From Rhizobium mayense (GTDB lineage Bacteria > Pseudomonadota > Alphaproteobacteria > Rhizobiales > Rhizobiaceae), in NCBI RefSeq assembly GCF_030272705.1, contig NZ_JARFYM010000004.1:1-64000 (forward strand): a stretch of DNA of 64,000 nucleotides, in the 5' to 3' direction. Below the pieces are notes generated by a model, which was not told the origin of the DNA, did no database searches, and saw only the letters and a list, made by a program, of their open reading frames with translations. Position numbers and translations under genes: made by a program. Of this stretch, positions 41,123-49,232 are shown piece by piece (position 1 is the first letter of the stretch; each line of letters begins with the position of its first letter).

Positions 41123-42526
41123 TTACGAGTCTGAAAAACCGAACGGCGCCTCGGTGCGACGATAATCGTCCGGTAGAATTTGGCGGCCGATGGGCGGCTC
41201 GGAGCGCGACGTGCATGTCGTGCGCTGGCAGAGCCGGCAGGCTATTCCGATAGGCGTGGGTGCGGCAGCCTGAGGATGATGGCGGCTGTAGATCAAGCGT
41301 TCGGCGTGATGGGCTTCGCAAACAAGGGCGATGGCGCGCTCAACGCGCGATGCCCCAAAGGCGCCTCCGCCGGAACTGACGGTGCGTGCAATCGAGAAGA
41401 AGCGCTGGCCGTCCGGCAGTTCCAGCCATTGCGTCACGACCTTGCGCGGCGTTGTGAAAACCTGATGGACGCTCCAGAGAGGGCAACCGCCTCCGTGACG
41501 GGCAAAGGGGAAGTTGCCGCTGTTAAGCCGCTTGGAAACATTGCCGGCGACGTCCACGCGAATAAAAAAGAAAGGAATTCGCTCGTGTCCCGGCTTCTGA
41601 AGCGTCGTCAGCCTATGGGCAGTCTGCTCGAAACTCGTGCCGAACTGACGCGACAGTGCCTCGATATCGTAGCGGCGCGTCTCGACCGCCTTCGCAAAAG
41701 CCGCATAGGGCATAATAATGGCGGCGGCACAGTAGGCCGCAAGGGCCCGATGCGCGAGCCTGCGTGCGCTCTCGGTTTCGAAATTGCCCTCTTGCGTGGC
41801 AGTTCCAATCTCCTGATCGAATTCGAGATAGGCAAGCTGTTGAGCAAGCTGGAAATTCTGGCTTGCGGTATCCAGCGTCTCATCGAGCAAAAGGTCTTTT
41901 CGATGCCAATCCAAGCGCCTGAGCGAGCCGGCCATCACCTCTGACGGTAACCGCCTTACGCGAAGCTGATGACGCTGTTTGAAATAGTCCGGAAGTCCTC
42001 CCGCCTCCGCGATTTTCGTCGATAGCTTTTCCGCGGCGACATCCAGCACTGGGAAACAGTTGCGTCGCGCCGAAAGGAAGTTGCGCACGGCGGCGACCGG
42101 GTCTCCCGAAGCCCCGGCGCCATCGCCGAAACCTCCCTGCCTTCGATCGGCAAGAGCGAATTGTTCCTCCTTGTAGGCGGTGTAAAGGCGCAGCATGGCT
42201 TCGGCGATGCCGGGAAAACTATGCACGGCATCGGCTATTTCCAGGGGCACCAGGTCAATATCCGCAAAGATCGGGTCACGCATGACTGTTTGAAGTCGCG
42301 CGATCAGGTCAGGTCCTGTCTGTTCGGCGAAATCGGAGAAATCGACTTTGTAAGCTTTTGCCAAGCGCAACAGCGTTTCTGCCGTCACCGGTCGCTGATT
42401 GCGCTCCATAAGGGCGATGTACGAAGGGGAAATCTCGAGATCCGCTGCCATGTCGGCCTGTGTGAGCCCGAGATCGCGACGCAGCCGCCGCAGACGTGGT
42501 CCGAGGTAGACGCCTTGCTTTTCCAT
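41123..42526 (-). CDS. Short-chain fatty acyl/glyoxylate regulator: HTH plus ImmA/IrrE-type domain (RamB/ScfR-like)
   Basis: A 467-residue regulator. An XRE helix-turn-helix at residues ~10-65 (LTQADMAADLEISPSYIALM) is followed by a long middle segment, a degenerate IrrE/ImmA-type region (RRLAHRALAAYCAAAIIMPY and FGTSFEQTAHRLTTLQ) and a C-terminal RamB-type domain. That last domain has RIPFFFIRVDVAGNVSKR and a cysteine-bearing stretch (GGCPLWSVH, GIACRLCQRTTC). It is divergent from isocitrate lyase, as RamB-type regulators of acetate/glyoxylate metabolism often are. Acyl-CoA sensing is inferred from the family. Confidence 0.88.
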   Translation of the reverse strand: MEKQGVYLGPRLRRLRRDLGLTQADMAADLEISPSYIALMERNQRPVTAETLLRLAKAYKVDFSDFAEQTGPDLIARLQTVMRDPIFADIDLVPLEIADAVHSFPGIAEAMLRLYTAYKEEQFALADRRQGGFGDGAGASGDPVAAVRNFLSARRNCFPVLDVAAEKLSTKIAEAGGLPDYFKQRHQLRVRRLPSEVMAGSLRRLDWHRKDLLLDETLDTASQNFQLAQQLAYLEFDQEIGTATQEGNFETESARRLAHRALAAYCAAAIIMPYAAFAKAVETRRYDIEALSRQFGTSFEQTAHRLTTLQKPGHERIPFFFIRVDVAGNVSKRLNSGNFPFARHGGGCPLWSVHQVFTTPRKVVTQWLELPDGQRFFSIARTVSSGGGAFGASRVERAIALVCEAHHAERLIYSRHHPQAAAPTPIGIACRLCQRTTCTSRSEPPIGRQILPDDYRRTEAPFGFSDS

Positions 42527-42533
42527 GTCGATA

Positions 42534-42560
42534 TTACAACATTACAAGGCGATCTTGTAA
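42534..42560. promoter_or_regulatory. Cluster of TTACAA/TTGTAA half-sites before aceA
   Basis: TTACAA at 42534-42539 and 42542-42547 and TTGTAA at 42555-42560; the last two form an inverted repeat with a 7-nt spacer. They lie 8 nt upstream of the regulator's start and about 95 nt before aceA, so control of both genes is likely. Confidence 0.55.
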
Positions 42561-42653
42561 AGTTTGACAACATGACATCGAGAGGCCTCCCCACCGTCGT
42601 CAAATGAGCCTAGCTCTATTCGCAGTCGCAGCATAATGCCCTGTGGAGGAAAG

Positions 42654-44246
42654 ATGTCGTACCAGACCTTTGTTGAAGACGCCGATAAGCTCATTCAAGC
42701 AAACGAAATGTGGACGGGCATTACGCCCGAGGCGGTCGCCCGCATGCGCCTGCAGAACCGTTTCCGCACTGGTTTGGATATTGCGCGGTATACCGCGGCG
42801 ATCATGCGGCGGGACATGGCCGCCTATGATCAGGATCCCAGCAAATACACGCAATCGCTTGGTTGCTGGCATGGCTTTATCGGGCAGCAAAAGGTCATTT
42901 CGCTGAAGAAGCACTTCGGCTCCACCGAGCGGCGCTATCTTTATCTTTCCGGTTGGATGGTTGCGGCCCTCCGCTCGGAATTCGGGCCGCTTCCGGATCA
43001 GTCGATGCACGAGAAAACCAGCGTCCCGGCTCTGATCGAGGAACTTTACACATTCCTTCGCCAGGCCGATGCACGCGAACTCGGCATGCTGTTCCGGGAT
43101 ATCGACCGCGCCCGCGAAACGGGCGACAGCGTTCGTCATCGGCAGCTGCAACAGGCGGTCGACACCTATCAGACCCATATTATTCCGATCATAGCCGACA
43201 TCGACGCCGGCTTCGGGAACGCCGAAGCGACCTACCTGCTGGCAAAAAAGATGATCGAGGCGGGCGCTTGCGCGCTTCAGATCGAAAACCAGGTCTCCGA
43301 TGAAAAGCAATGCGGCCATCAAGACGGCAAGGTCACGGTTCCGCACGAAGAGTTCATCGCCAAGATCCGCGCTTGCCGCTATGCATTTCTCGAACTCGGC
43401 ATCGACGATGGCATCATCGTCGCGCGCACCGACTCCCTTGGCGCCGGCTTGACGAAGCAGATCGCTTTCAGCGCCAGGGAAGGCGATATCGGCGATCAGT
43501 ACAATTCCTTCCTGGATTGCGAGGAGGTCACCGATGGTCAGCACCAAAACGGCGAAGTTCTGATCACGAGAGGCTCCAAGGTTCTTCGGCCCAAGCGGCT
43601 GCGTTCGAACCTCTATCAGTTCCGCGAGGGCACCGGTGCTGACCGCTGCGTCCTGGATTGCATCACAGCTCTGCAGAATGGCGCCGATCTTTTGTGGATC
43701 GAAACGGAAAAGCCCCATATCGCGCAGATTGCCGGCATGGTCGACCGCGTTCGCCAGGTCATTCCGAATGCAAAGCTCGTTTACAACAACTCCCCCTCGT
43801 TCAATTGGACACTGAATTTCCGCCAGCAGGTGTTTGATGCCTGGAAGAACGATGGCAAGGAGGTTTCCGGCTACGATCGGCCGAAGCTCATGAGCGAAGA
43901 GTATGATGGCACACCGCTGGCGATGGAGGCTGATGAGCGCATCCGGACATTCCAGCGAGACGCCTCGGTGCGCGCCGGTATCTTCCACCATCTCATCACC
44001 TTGCCGACCTACCACACCGCGGCTCTTTCGACAGACAATCTCGCCAAGGAATATTTTGGCGACCAGGGCATGCTCGGCTACGTCGCGAACGTCCAGCGCA
44101 AGGAAATCCGTCAGGGAATCGCCTGTGTCAGACACCAGAACATGGCGGGCTCCGATATCGGAGATGACCATAAGGAATATTTCTCGAGCGAAGCCGCGCT
44201 GAAGGCGGGCGGCAAACATAACACGATGAATCAGTTCGCCGCATAA
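42654..44246 (+). CDS. aceA: Isocitrate lyase
   Basis: A 530-residue isocitrate lyase of the long (Pseudomonas-like) type. It splits isocitrate to succinate and glyoxylate in the glyoxylate shunt, needed for growth on acetate and fatty acids. The active site shows IPIIADIDAGFGNAEATYLL (Mg-binding Asp), ALQIENQVSDEKQCGHQDGK with catalytic Cys in KQCGH, IVARTDSLGA and the late YNNSPSFNW and THxx-like TLPTYHTAAL segments. GGAGGAAAG stands just before the ATG at 42654; an in-frame ATG six codons earlier has no site. No malate synthase gene is present in the window. Confidence 0.95.
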   Translation: MSYQTFVEDADKLIQANEMWTGITPEAVARMRLQNRFRTGLDIARYTAAIMRRDMAAYDQDPSKYTQSLGCWHGFIGQQKVISLKKHFGSTERRYLYLSGWMVAALRSEFGPLPDQSMHEKTSVPALIEELYTFLRQADARELGMLFRDIDRARETGDSVRHRQLQQAVDTYQTHIIPIIADIDAGFGNAEATYLLAKKMIEAGACALQIENQVSDEKQCGHQDGKVTVPHEEFIAKIRACRYAFLELGIDDGIIVARTDSLGAGLTKQIAFSAREGDIGDQYNSFLDCEEVTDGQHQNGEVLITRGSKVLRPKRLRSNLYQFREGTGADRCVLDCITALQNGADLLWIETEKPHIAQIAGMVDRVRQVIPNAKLVYNNSPSFNWTLNFRQQVFDAWKNDGKEVSGYDRPKLMSEEYDGTPLAMEADERIRTFQRDASVRAGIFHHLITLPTYHTAALSTDNLAKEYFGDQGMLGYVANVQRKEIRQGIACVRHQNMAGSDIGDDHKEYFSSEAALKAGGKHNTMNQFAA

Positions 44247-44315
44247 GAACCAGCCAAATACTTGCAATACACGAGCGGGCGATGACGTCCCGCTCCTTTC
44301 AAAAAGGAGAACGAA

Positions 44316-44495
44316 ATGTCCGAATATCAAGAGGCAACAATACCGAACCAGCCCCAGCGGTCACGTGCCGTTTTTTCGCAGGAAGATTTTGAGCTCATAC
44401 GGGTGGCGATCGCACACTACCTGCATGAGGTCGAAGGCCAGCGTGACGCGGTCAAATATTCGAACCTCTATCACCGCCTTGGTCGCGTAGGCTAA
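44316..44495 (+). CDS. Small conserved-looking 59-residue protein downstream of aceA
   Basis: An ORF of 59 codons starting MSEYQEATIPNQPQ, with an amphipathic helical core (FSQEDFELIRVAIAHYLHEV) and a basic end (SNLYHRLGRVG). It has an AAAAAGGAGAACGAA ribosome-binding site and lies 69 nt after the aceA stop, before a 12-bp hairpin, so it is probably the second gene of the aceA transcript. I do not know a function. Acidic, soluble and without a signal peptide, it might modulate the lyase or be an independent small protein. Confidence 0.7.
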   Translation: MSEYQEATIPNQPQRSRAVFSQEDFELIRVAIAHYLHEVEGQRDAVKYSNLYHRLGRVG

Positions 44496-44534
44496 GCAGA
44501 TGCTTGACCATTGGTCCAGTTGGCAGCGGACGTG

Positions 44535-44576
44535 CGATGACGCCTGAGGTGGCCGCCCTGGTCGCAGGCGTCATCG
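44535..44576 (+). terminator. Probable terminator of the aceA transcript
   Basis: CGATGACGCCTG (44535-44546) and its exact complement at 44565-44576 form a 12-bp stem with an 18-nt loop, 40 nt after the small ORF. The downstream T content is low (GGATTTGCTGCTT), so termination may be partial. Confidence 0.5.
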
Positions 44577-44656
44577 ATGGATTTGCTGCTTAGCTCATTG
44601 GCCATGGACTGGAGCGCACAAACTTAATTGGGGCTGCATCAAGCTTGAGCTGCTCA

Positions 44657-45136
44657 TTACCCAAACAGTCGCTTGTCCCAAAAAACCGGGTGATGCAGGC
44701 TCGCAGAGATAGCCCGGAATTCGGGGTGGGCTGGATTGATGATGATATTATTGTCGAGGCGCGCTATCGCGCTGGGCACGATCAGGATCGCGCTTCGTTT
44801 CTCCAGGCACCATTGCTCTCCGAATCTCTTGCTCACCGTTGCCGGCATCCTATCCCAACCTGGAAGCGCCGGTTGGGAAAAGACCTCATAGGTCAATCCT
44901 CGCGGAATCGTAATTTCCACGTAATGCTGGTTCGGAGGCAGCTGGCCACTGCCATGGACCAGTTTCTCCAGCAGGGCAGTCGAATAATGTTCGCTGCTGT
45001 AGATGACCGGACTTCCCGGTGTATTCCATCGTCCCGGCGCGATGGTCGAACCGGTAGCATCGAAGATCGGAAACGTTCCCGTGGGATCACCGATCCTGAA
45101 GGACGACAGCGTGCGATCAAGAATCTGAGCCGTCAC
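44657..45136 (-). CDS. RES-domain toxin
   Basis: A 159-residue RES-family protein. The Arg-Glu-Ser positions that name the fold are visible as FRIGD near the N-terminus, RWNTPGSPVIYSSEHYSTALLE (Arg and Glu, in two parts) and WDRMPAT... SAILIVPSAIAR (Ser). RES toxins degrade NAD+ and so stop growth. The start overlaps the antitoxin stop by 4 nt, antitoxin first, which is the standard order. The pair is flanked by unrelated genes, so it is probably a stabilising or stress module acquired at this site. Confidence 0.88.
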   Translation of the reverse strand: MTAQILDRTLSSFRIGDPTGTFPIFDATGSTIAPGRWNTPGSPVIYSSEHYSTALLEKLVHGSGQLPPNQHYVEITIPRGLTYEVFSQPALPGWDRMPATVSKRFGEQWCLEKRSAILIVPSAIARLDNNIIINPAHPEFRAISASLHHPVFWDKRLFG

Positions 45137-45564
45137 GCAGCGCTGCCGTATTTGAGGCTGGCGAGAATATCGAGCACCAATTCCGCACCGATCTCATTCT
45201 GAATAACCACATCGATCGGCTTTCTGTCCTCCAGCATCGGGTGGGAGCGAAACAGAAAATCTCGTGCTGCGTCAGCCGTCTGCCAGACATCGACGGCGAG
45301 ATTCCATACGCGTGCCACCCGCGCAACCCGCATTCCTTCATCCGACGACAGGCGGTGCGAGCTCTTTCGCCGCTCATAGGTCGCTTTCGGAACAAAGCGG
45401 TATTTGAACTGGCTATCATTCGGAGCAAGTAGGCTCGACACGTGCTCCAAGGCGGAGATGGGCAACCCGCCCTCAATTCTAGACATTAGCCCGAACGGCG
45501 AACGGGCTGATGTCTCCTTGGCAGGCAGGCCAAGCACATCGGCAACATTCTCGAACGCTAGCAT
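45133..45564 (-). CDS. Xre/MbcA/ParS-type antitoxin (DUF2384)
   Basis: A 143-residue antitoxin. The N-terminal half is an Xre-like region (FGLMSRIEGGLPISALEHVS, residues ~25-45) and the C-terminal half the MbcA/ParS toxin-binding domain with SSDEGMRVARVARVWNLAVD, ARDFLFRSHPMLEDRKPIDV and LVLDILASLKYG. The ATG at 45564 is used because AAGGAG lies 6 nt before it; the ATG at 45570 sits directly on that site. It should neutralise the RES toxin encoded downstream and repress the operon. Confidence 0.88.
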   Translation of the reverse strand: MLAFENVADVLGLPAKETSARSPFGLMSRIEGGLPISALEHVSSLLAPNDSQFKYRFVPKATYERRKSSHRLSSDEGMRVARVARVWNLAVDVWQTADAARDFLFRSHPMLEDRKPIDVVIQNEIGAELVLDILASLKYGSAA

Positions 45565-45997
45565 CTTCATCTCCTTCGGTCCATTTGAGGCTAAATATAG
45601 TCTCATCCAACACCATCCGCAAGTGAGAGCCAGCAGGGCTGTTTGTTTTGCCGCTCAGCGAGGGACGCTGTGGCCGAGCGGCCTGCCGTCCGGCACACCC
45701 GAATTTGTTCAGAAAAACGGCCGCATTCGTGGTGGCTAGCAGAAGCCCACAACGAATAACGGGCGATTCTGCCTCCTGAGGAGTATATTCGGACGGCATA
45801 CAATAGGGACGGCCATTTCGCCGCATGGGAGCAGCCCAAATTCTTCTGCGGGAAACTGCCCGCGGCCGCCAGGGGGACCTGAAGCTCATATCTATGGCGG
45901 CCTGCCGCTTCGTTCTCCCCCAGGCGGAGAGCCGGATATTCGAACCCGGCCGCCGCACATGATTTCATGCAAGGCAACCAACTCTAGGGAGCTAAAA
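45565..45997. other. 433-bp region without a recognised gene
   Basis: It holds the promoter regions of the antitoxin (leftward) and the VOC gene (rightward, with TAGGGAGCTAAAA before its ATG). Open frames of 120-160 codons cross it on the minus strand but have shadow-like composition (Arg/Ser/Pro-rich, no ribosome-binding site). I see no tRNA, repeat or motif. Confidence 0.6.
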
Positions 45998-46690
45998 ATG
46001 AGCAATGTTCAAGAGCACAGCGAAGCTGCAATCGAAATGCCGAAGCAGCAGGCAGTCGACACGAAGCTCGAGGTCATCGTGATCCCCGTCTCGGACGTCG
46101 ATCGCGCCAAGCGATTTTATGGTGACATGGGCTGGAGGCTTGACGCCGACTTCAGCCAGGGGAACGACTACCGCGTGATCCAGTTCACGCCGCCGGGTTC
46201 CGGATGTTCGGTCATCTTCGGCAAGAACGTCACCGCGGCCGCACCCGGCTCCGCCCAGGGATTGTACCTGATCGTCTCCGACATAAAGTCTGCTCGCGAC
46301 GAGCTGCTTGGTCGCGACATCAAGGTCAGCGAGATATTTCATCCCAGCGACGGCGTGTACGCGGGCACGGACGAACCCTACCTCTTTGGGCGGCTTCGGG
46401 TCAGCGGCCGGGATTCCGAACAACGCAGCTATCGCTCGTTTGCCTCGTTTAGCGATCCGGATGGCAATGGCTGGCTATTCCAAGAGATCACCACGCGATT
46501 GCCTGGACGCGTGGATGCGGACGAAACCACATTCACCTCGGTGAGCGACCTCGCGAGCGCGCTCCGTCGCGCTGCGACCGCGCACGGTGAACACGAAAAA
46601 CGGAACGGCGGGCAGTACGATGAGAACTGGCCGGACTGGTACGCCAAGTACATGGTCCGGGAGCAAGCCGGCGAGGCGTTGCCCTCATAG
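45998..46690 (+). CDS. VOC (glyoxalase/bleomycin resistance) superfamily protein
   Basis: A 230-residue protein with one vicinal-oxygen-chelate module at residues ~22-165. It begins KLEVIVIPVSDVDRAKRFYG, has the central GSGCSVIFG strand, and ends SFASFSDPDGNGWLFQEI, where Glu is a typical metal ligand. The C-terminal ~60 residues are a helical tail with WPDWYAKYMVREQ, a feature seen in related rhizobial proteins. The ATG at 45998 has GGGAG upstream. Substrate and reaction are unknown; a dioxygenase, isomerase or binding function is possible for this fold. Confidence 0.82.
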   Translation: MSNVQEHSEAAIEMPKQQAVDTKLEVIVIPVSDVDRAKRFYGDMGWRLDADFSQGNDYRVIQFTPPGSGCSVIFGKNVTAAAPGSAQGLYLIVSDIKSARDELLGRDIKVSEIFHPSDGVYAGTDEPYLFGRLRVSGRDSEQRSYRSFASFSDPDGNGWLFQEITTRLPGRVDADETTFTSVSDLASALRRAATAHGEHEKRNGGQYDENWPDWYAKYMVREQAGEALPS

Positions 46691-46815
46691 GCGGTGAATA
46701 CGACGTCATCATTGCATAACGCCTCGACGTCGCATTGAACTAGGCCTGATCAAGACCGTATGATCGGCGTCGCATTGTGCGAGGCCGATCATTATCGCTT
46801 TACGGCGGAAGGCGC

Positions 46816-47448
46816 TTATCTCGGCCGACGGATAGCCCGGATCTTGCCGCTGCTCCCGCCGCCGCAAAAGAACTGATCTCCACCATCGGACTCAAGCCCC
46901 GATATGAAGACGCCGGCCGGCATGTTGACACGTTCCAAGACCTTATCCGTTGCGGGATCCACCCGCCGCACGTCGCTCTCCTCACCATCCCAGGTCGCGT
47001 GCCAGAGCTCGCCATCGATCCAGGTGACGCCGGTCACAAAGCGGCTGGACTCGATAGTGCGAAGAATCGTCCCCGTTTCCGGATCGATCTGATGGATCTT
47101 TCGGCCCTGATACTGCCCCACCCAGAGCGTTCCCTCAGCCCAGGCAAGCCCGGAGTCGCCGCCGTTACCCGGGGCCGGGATCACGGAGAGCACCTCGCCT
47201 GTCTTCGGATCGATCTTCTGGATGCGATCCTCAGCGATCTGGAAGAGATACCGGCCGTCAAAAGCCGTTCCGGCATGTGAGGCGACATCGATCGTCTCCA
47301 CGATCTCACCGGTCACCGGGTCCACGGCGTTGAGCTTGTCTCCGGACGCGAACCAGACGTGCTCGCCGTCATAGGTGACGCCGTTCACACGACTGGTAGC
47401 CGGAAAAGGCCCATACTCACGGAGGACTTCAGCTTTGGACTGTTTCAT
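46816..47448 (-). CDS. Beta-propeller protein with repeated PxTG-type blades (SMP-30/glutamine-cyclotransferase-like fold)
   Basis: A 210-residue soluble protein made of about five short WD/YVTN-like repeats: AVDPVTGEIVETI, KIDPKTGEVLSVI, QIDPETGTILRTI and RVDPATDKVLERV recur every ~42 residues, each followed by a strand with W or F (WFASG, LWVGQ, LWHAT). No signal peptide is seen. The repeats resemble Vgb/SMP-30-type propellers, but the chain is shorter than a full six-blade wheel. It is the last gene of the leftward ArsR-SRPBCC-GFA group, 76 bp after the GFA gene. Function unknown. Confidence 0.7.
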   Translation of the reverse strand: MKQSKAEVLREYGPFPATSRVNGVTYDGEHVWFASGDKLNAVDPVTGEIVETIDVASHAGTAFDGRYLFQIAEDRIQKIDPKTGEVLSVIPAPGNGGDSGLAWAEGTLWVGQYQGRKIHQIDPETGTILRTIESSRFVTGVTWIDGELWHATWDGEESDVRRVDPATDKVLERVNMPAGVFISGLESDGGDQFFCGGGSSGKIRAIRRPR

Positions 47449-47524
47449 CGCTTCATCCTAATCGTTGTGCACCGAACCGTGGAGTAACAAAGTTGACGGG
47501 AATCGACGCAGGAGACGCTCTATT

Positions 47525-47938
47525 TCAAGTCGTCGGCATCTTGTCGAATTTCGGCACTGCCGGATCGAGGTGATCCCAAGCATATCCAGCTGTGGTCCAG
47601 GACACCAATTGTGGCTTATAGCGGCTTGGGTCGTCGAGGCTTGCCGGCGTGACGATGAATACATCCGGCATATCGGGAAATGTCATGTAGACGGACGAAC
47701 CGCATGTCGGGCAGAAGCCTCGCCGCTTCACGGTTCCGCCGTCGCCGACGGACTGCCAATGTGATGCCTCTCCCTCGACCTTCACCTCAGCCGCAACAAA
47801 AGTCAGGTGCGACTGATGTCCGGTACCGCTGTCGCGCTGGCACTGCCGGCACTGACAGTCAACCATGACTGCCGGTTCGCCCGTGATCTCATAGTGGATC
47901 TCGCCACAGGCGCAGCCACCGGTATACAGATTGTTCAT
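47525..47938 (-). CDS. GFA-family (glutathione-dependent formaldehyde-activating enzyme-like) zinc protein
   Basis: A 137-residue zinc-binding protein of the Gfa/CENP-V fold. The Cys motifs are GGCACGEIHYE, VDCQCRQCQRDSG and RRGFCPTCGSSVY, the complete set for two zinc ions. The family is named for S-(hydroxymethyl)glutathione synthase, but most members have no proven role. The start at 47938 follows CAGGAGAACGAT; an ATG seven codons upstream overlaps the SRPBCC stop and is possible by coupling. It is transcribed after ArsR and SRPBCC genes. Confidence 0.88.
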   Translation of the reverse strand: MNNLYTGGCACGEIHYEITGEPAVMVDCQCRQCQRDSGTGHQSHLTFVAAEVKVEGEASHWQSVGDGGTVKRRGFCPTCGSSVYMTFPDMPDVFIVTPASLDDPSRYKPQLVSWTTAGYAWDHLDPAVPKFDKMPTT

Positions 47939-47955
47939 ATCGTTCTCCTGTTGCT

Positions 47956-48432
47956 TCAATGTGCTTGCGAAGACGCCTGTTCGGCAATCACTATGTCGAG
48001 CTTCTTGACCACCTTTTTCCAGCCTTCGCCCATGTTGCGGTAGGCGGTGTCGTTCTTCGGAAGCACGAAGCCCGAATGGACTAGCCGCAGGCGCGTGCCT
48101 GCCTCGGCCTTGGAGAGGGTGAAGGTGACCACCGTCTCCAGTTTCGAGCCATAGCCGTCGTTGCTCTCATGACCGCCCTTCCATGCATAGGACAGCCGCT
48201 CATTCGGCACGACCTCGAGCACTTCGCAATGAATGGTGCCGTCCCATTCGCCTGCCGGCGTGGTTTGAAAGGTGAAACGGCAGCCAGCCACAGGCTCGAA
48301 GCCCTTCGGCGCCATCAGCCAACGGCCGATCAGCTCGCCGTTGGTCAAGACTTTCCAGACGACTGTCGGCGCATGCGGGAAGACTTCTTCGGCCACGATG
48401 GCTTGCGTGTTCGGGTTCACGGCTTGGTTCAT
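47956..48432 (-). CDS. SRPBCC/AHSA1 (START-like) domain protein
   Basis: A 158-residue Aha1/SRPBCC-fold protein. Family markers are EEVFPHAPTVVWKVLTN at the N-terminus, GRWLMAPKGFEPVAGCRF, the HCEVLEVVPNERLSYAW strand and VTFTLSKAEAGTRLRLVHSG. These proteins bind hydrophobic ligands or act as small cyclases or hydrolases; here none is known. The start overlaps the ArsR stop by 4 nt. ArsR plus AHSA1 pairs are common in proteobacteria and usually self-regulated. Confidence 0.88.
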   Translation of the reverse strand: MNQAVNPNTQAIVAEEVFPHAPTVVWKVLTNGELIGRWLMAPKGFEPVAGCRFTFQTTPAGEWDGTIHCEVLEVVPNERLSYAWKGGHESNDGYGSKLETVVTFTLSKAEAGTRLRLVHSGFVLPKNDTAYRNMGEGWKKVVKKLDIVIAEQASSQAH

Positions 48433-48758
48433 GGATCGATCTCCTTCAGGAGGGTTCTGAGATTGGTGAAACGCTCGCGCCAGAAGACGCCATAGTGGCT
48501 CATCCAGTCCACGAGAGGCGTCAAACCTTCCGGTTCAGCGCGATAGTAGACATTCCTGCCTTCAGGCCGCTCGGCGACCAGACCGGCTTGTTTCAGCGAT
48601 TTGAGGTGCTGGGAGATAGCGCCCTGCGTCACGCCGCTTCCCCGCGTCAATTCGACCACCGTTATTTCGTCCGAACTTGCGATCCGCTCGTAGACCGCCC
48701 GCCGCGTAGGATCGGCAAGGGCGCGCATGACATTGGTAATGGAGGCCGGTTCAATCAT
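48429..48758 (-). CDS. ArsR-family winged-helix repressor
   Basis: A 109-residue ArsR/SmtB-type regulator: MRALADPTRRAVYERIASS, ITVVELTRGSGVTQGAISQH, LKSLKQAGLVAERPEGRNVY and EGLTPLVDWM give the whole winged helix. No Cys-based metal site (no ELCVCDL-type motif) is present, so it is not a classic metal sensor. It is the first gene of the SRPBCC-GFA-propeller operon. A 14-bp palindrome starts 19 nt upstream of its start codon. Confidence 0.9.
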   Translation of the reverse strand: MIEPASITNVMRALADPTRRAVYERIASSDEITVVELTRGSGVTQGAISQHLKSLKQAGLVAERPEGRNVYYRAEPEGLTPLVDWMSHYGVFWRERFTNLRTLLKEIDP

Positions 48759-48776
48759 GAAAATACGATAGTCGAC

Positions 48777-48790
48777 ACTAATTGATTAGT
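48777..48790. promoter_or_regulatory. ACTAAT-TG-ATTAGT palindrome, likely ArsR operator
   Basis: Perfect 6-bp arms around TG, 19-32 nt before the ArsR start, in an AT-rich stretch (TTATATTGACC to its right) that could provide the promoter. Symmetry and distance fit autorepression. Confidence 0.6.
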
Positions 48791-49064
48791 CAACACTATT
48801 TATATTGACCATGCTGACTGCCTCACAACTCGTCCTTTTGGGACAGTGCGTAACATTGCTGCGGATTGTCGGATCTTCAGCGCTCCGACCAGGGCAGGCC
48901 GCTCGTTCGATGATCTAATCGGTAGAGGCACGTGTCTTGTTAGGAACGTGCTGATTGGACGGAGGCACCATGTAGACGCCACCTTCGGCAGGAACCGGAT
49001 AGTCGCAAACGCAATCCACCGCGTCCTTGGCGCAAAGGCATCCGGCTTATCAAATGCAATAAAG
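48791..49064. other. Gene-free stretch between the ArsR operon promoter and the GH26 terminator
   Basis: Together with flanking sites this makes about 470 bp without a gene (48759-49232). Apart from the ArsR palindrome and the stem-loop at 49065-49094 I see no coding signal, repeat or RNA gene; a GGAGGCACCATG sequence near 48960 is followed at once by TAG. Confidence 0.55.
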
Positions 49065-49094
49065 CGGATGCGACAGACTTACGTCGCACCCGCT
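49065..49094 (-). terminator. Terminator-like hairpin downstream of the GH26 gene
   Basis: On the minus strand GCGGGTGCGAC pairs with GTCGCATCCGC (one mismatch, 8-nt loop) and is followed by TTTATTG. It lies about 140 nt after the stop of the GH26 gene and probably ends the polysaccharide operon transcript. Confidence 0.55.
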
Positions 49095-49232
49095 TCATGC
49101 CGCTTCTACAACGATGGCAAGCTTCCCGGCCGTCGACCGCAACGGCGGCGCTGTGATCCAGGCAACTTTAGGATCATACGGGCCGCGGTGGCGTTGTCGC
49201 ACTTTGTGAAGACGCGACTTCCCGTATCCCGT

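Noticed and set aside
42600..44330. 576-codon open frame opposite isocitrate lyase
   Set aside because: Covers aceA exactly on the other strand; the plus-strand protein has the complete active site, the minus-strand one has none.
47525..47938. Functional link of the GFA-family protein to the formaldehyde dehydrogenase at the left edge
   Set aside because: They are 47 kb apart in different operons, and most GFA-fold proteins are not proven formaldehyde enzymes.
48958..48975. GGAGGCACCATG start-like signal
   Set aside because: The ATG is immediately followed by TAG, so there is no coding sequence.
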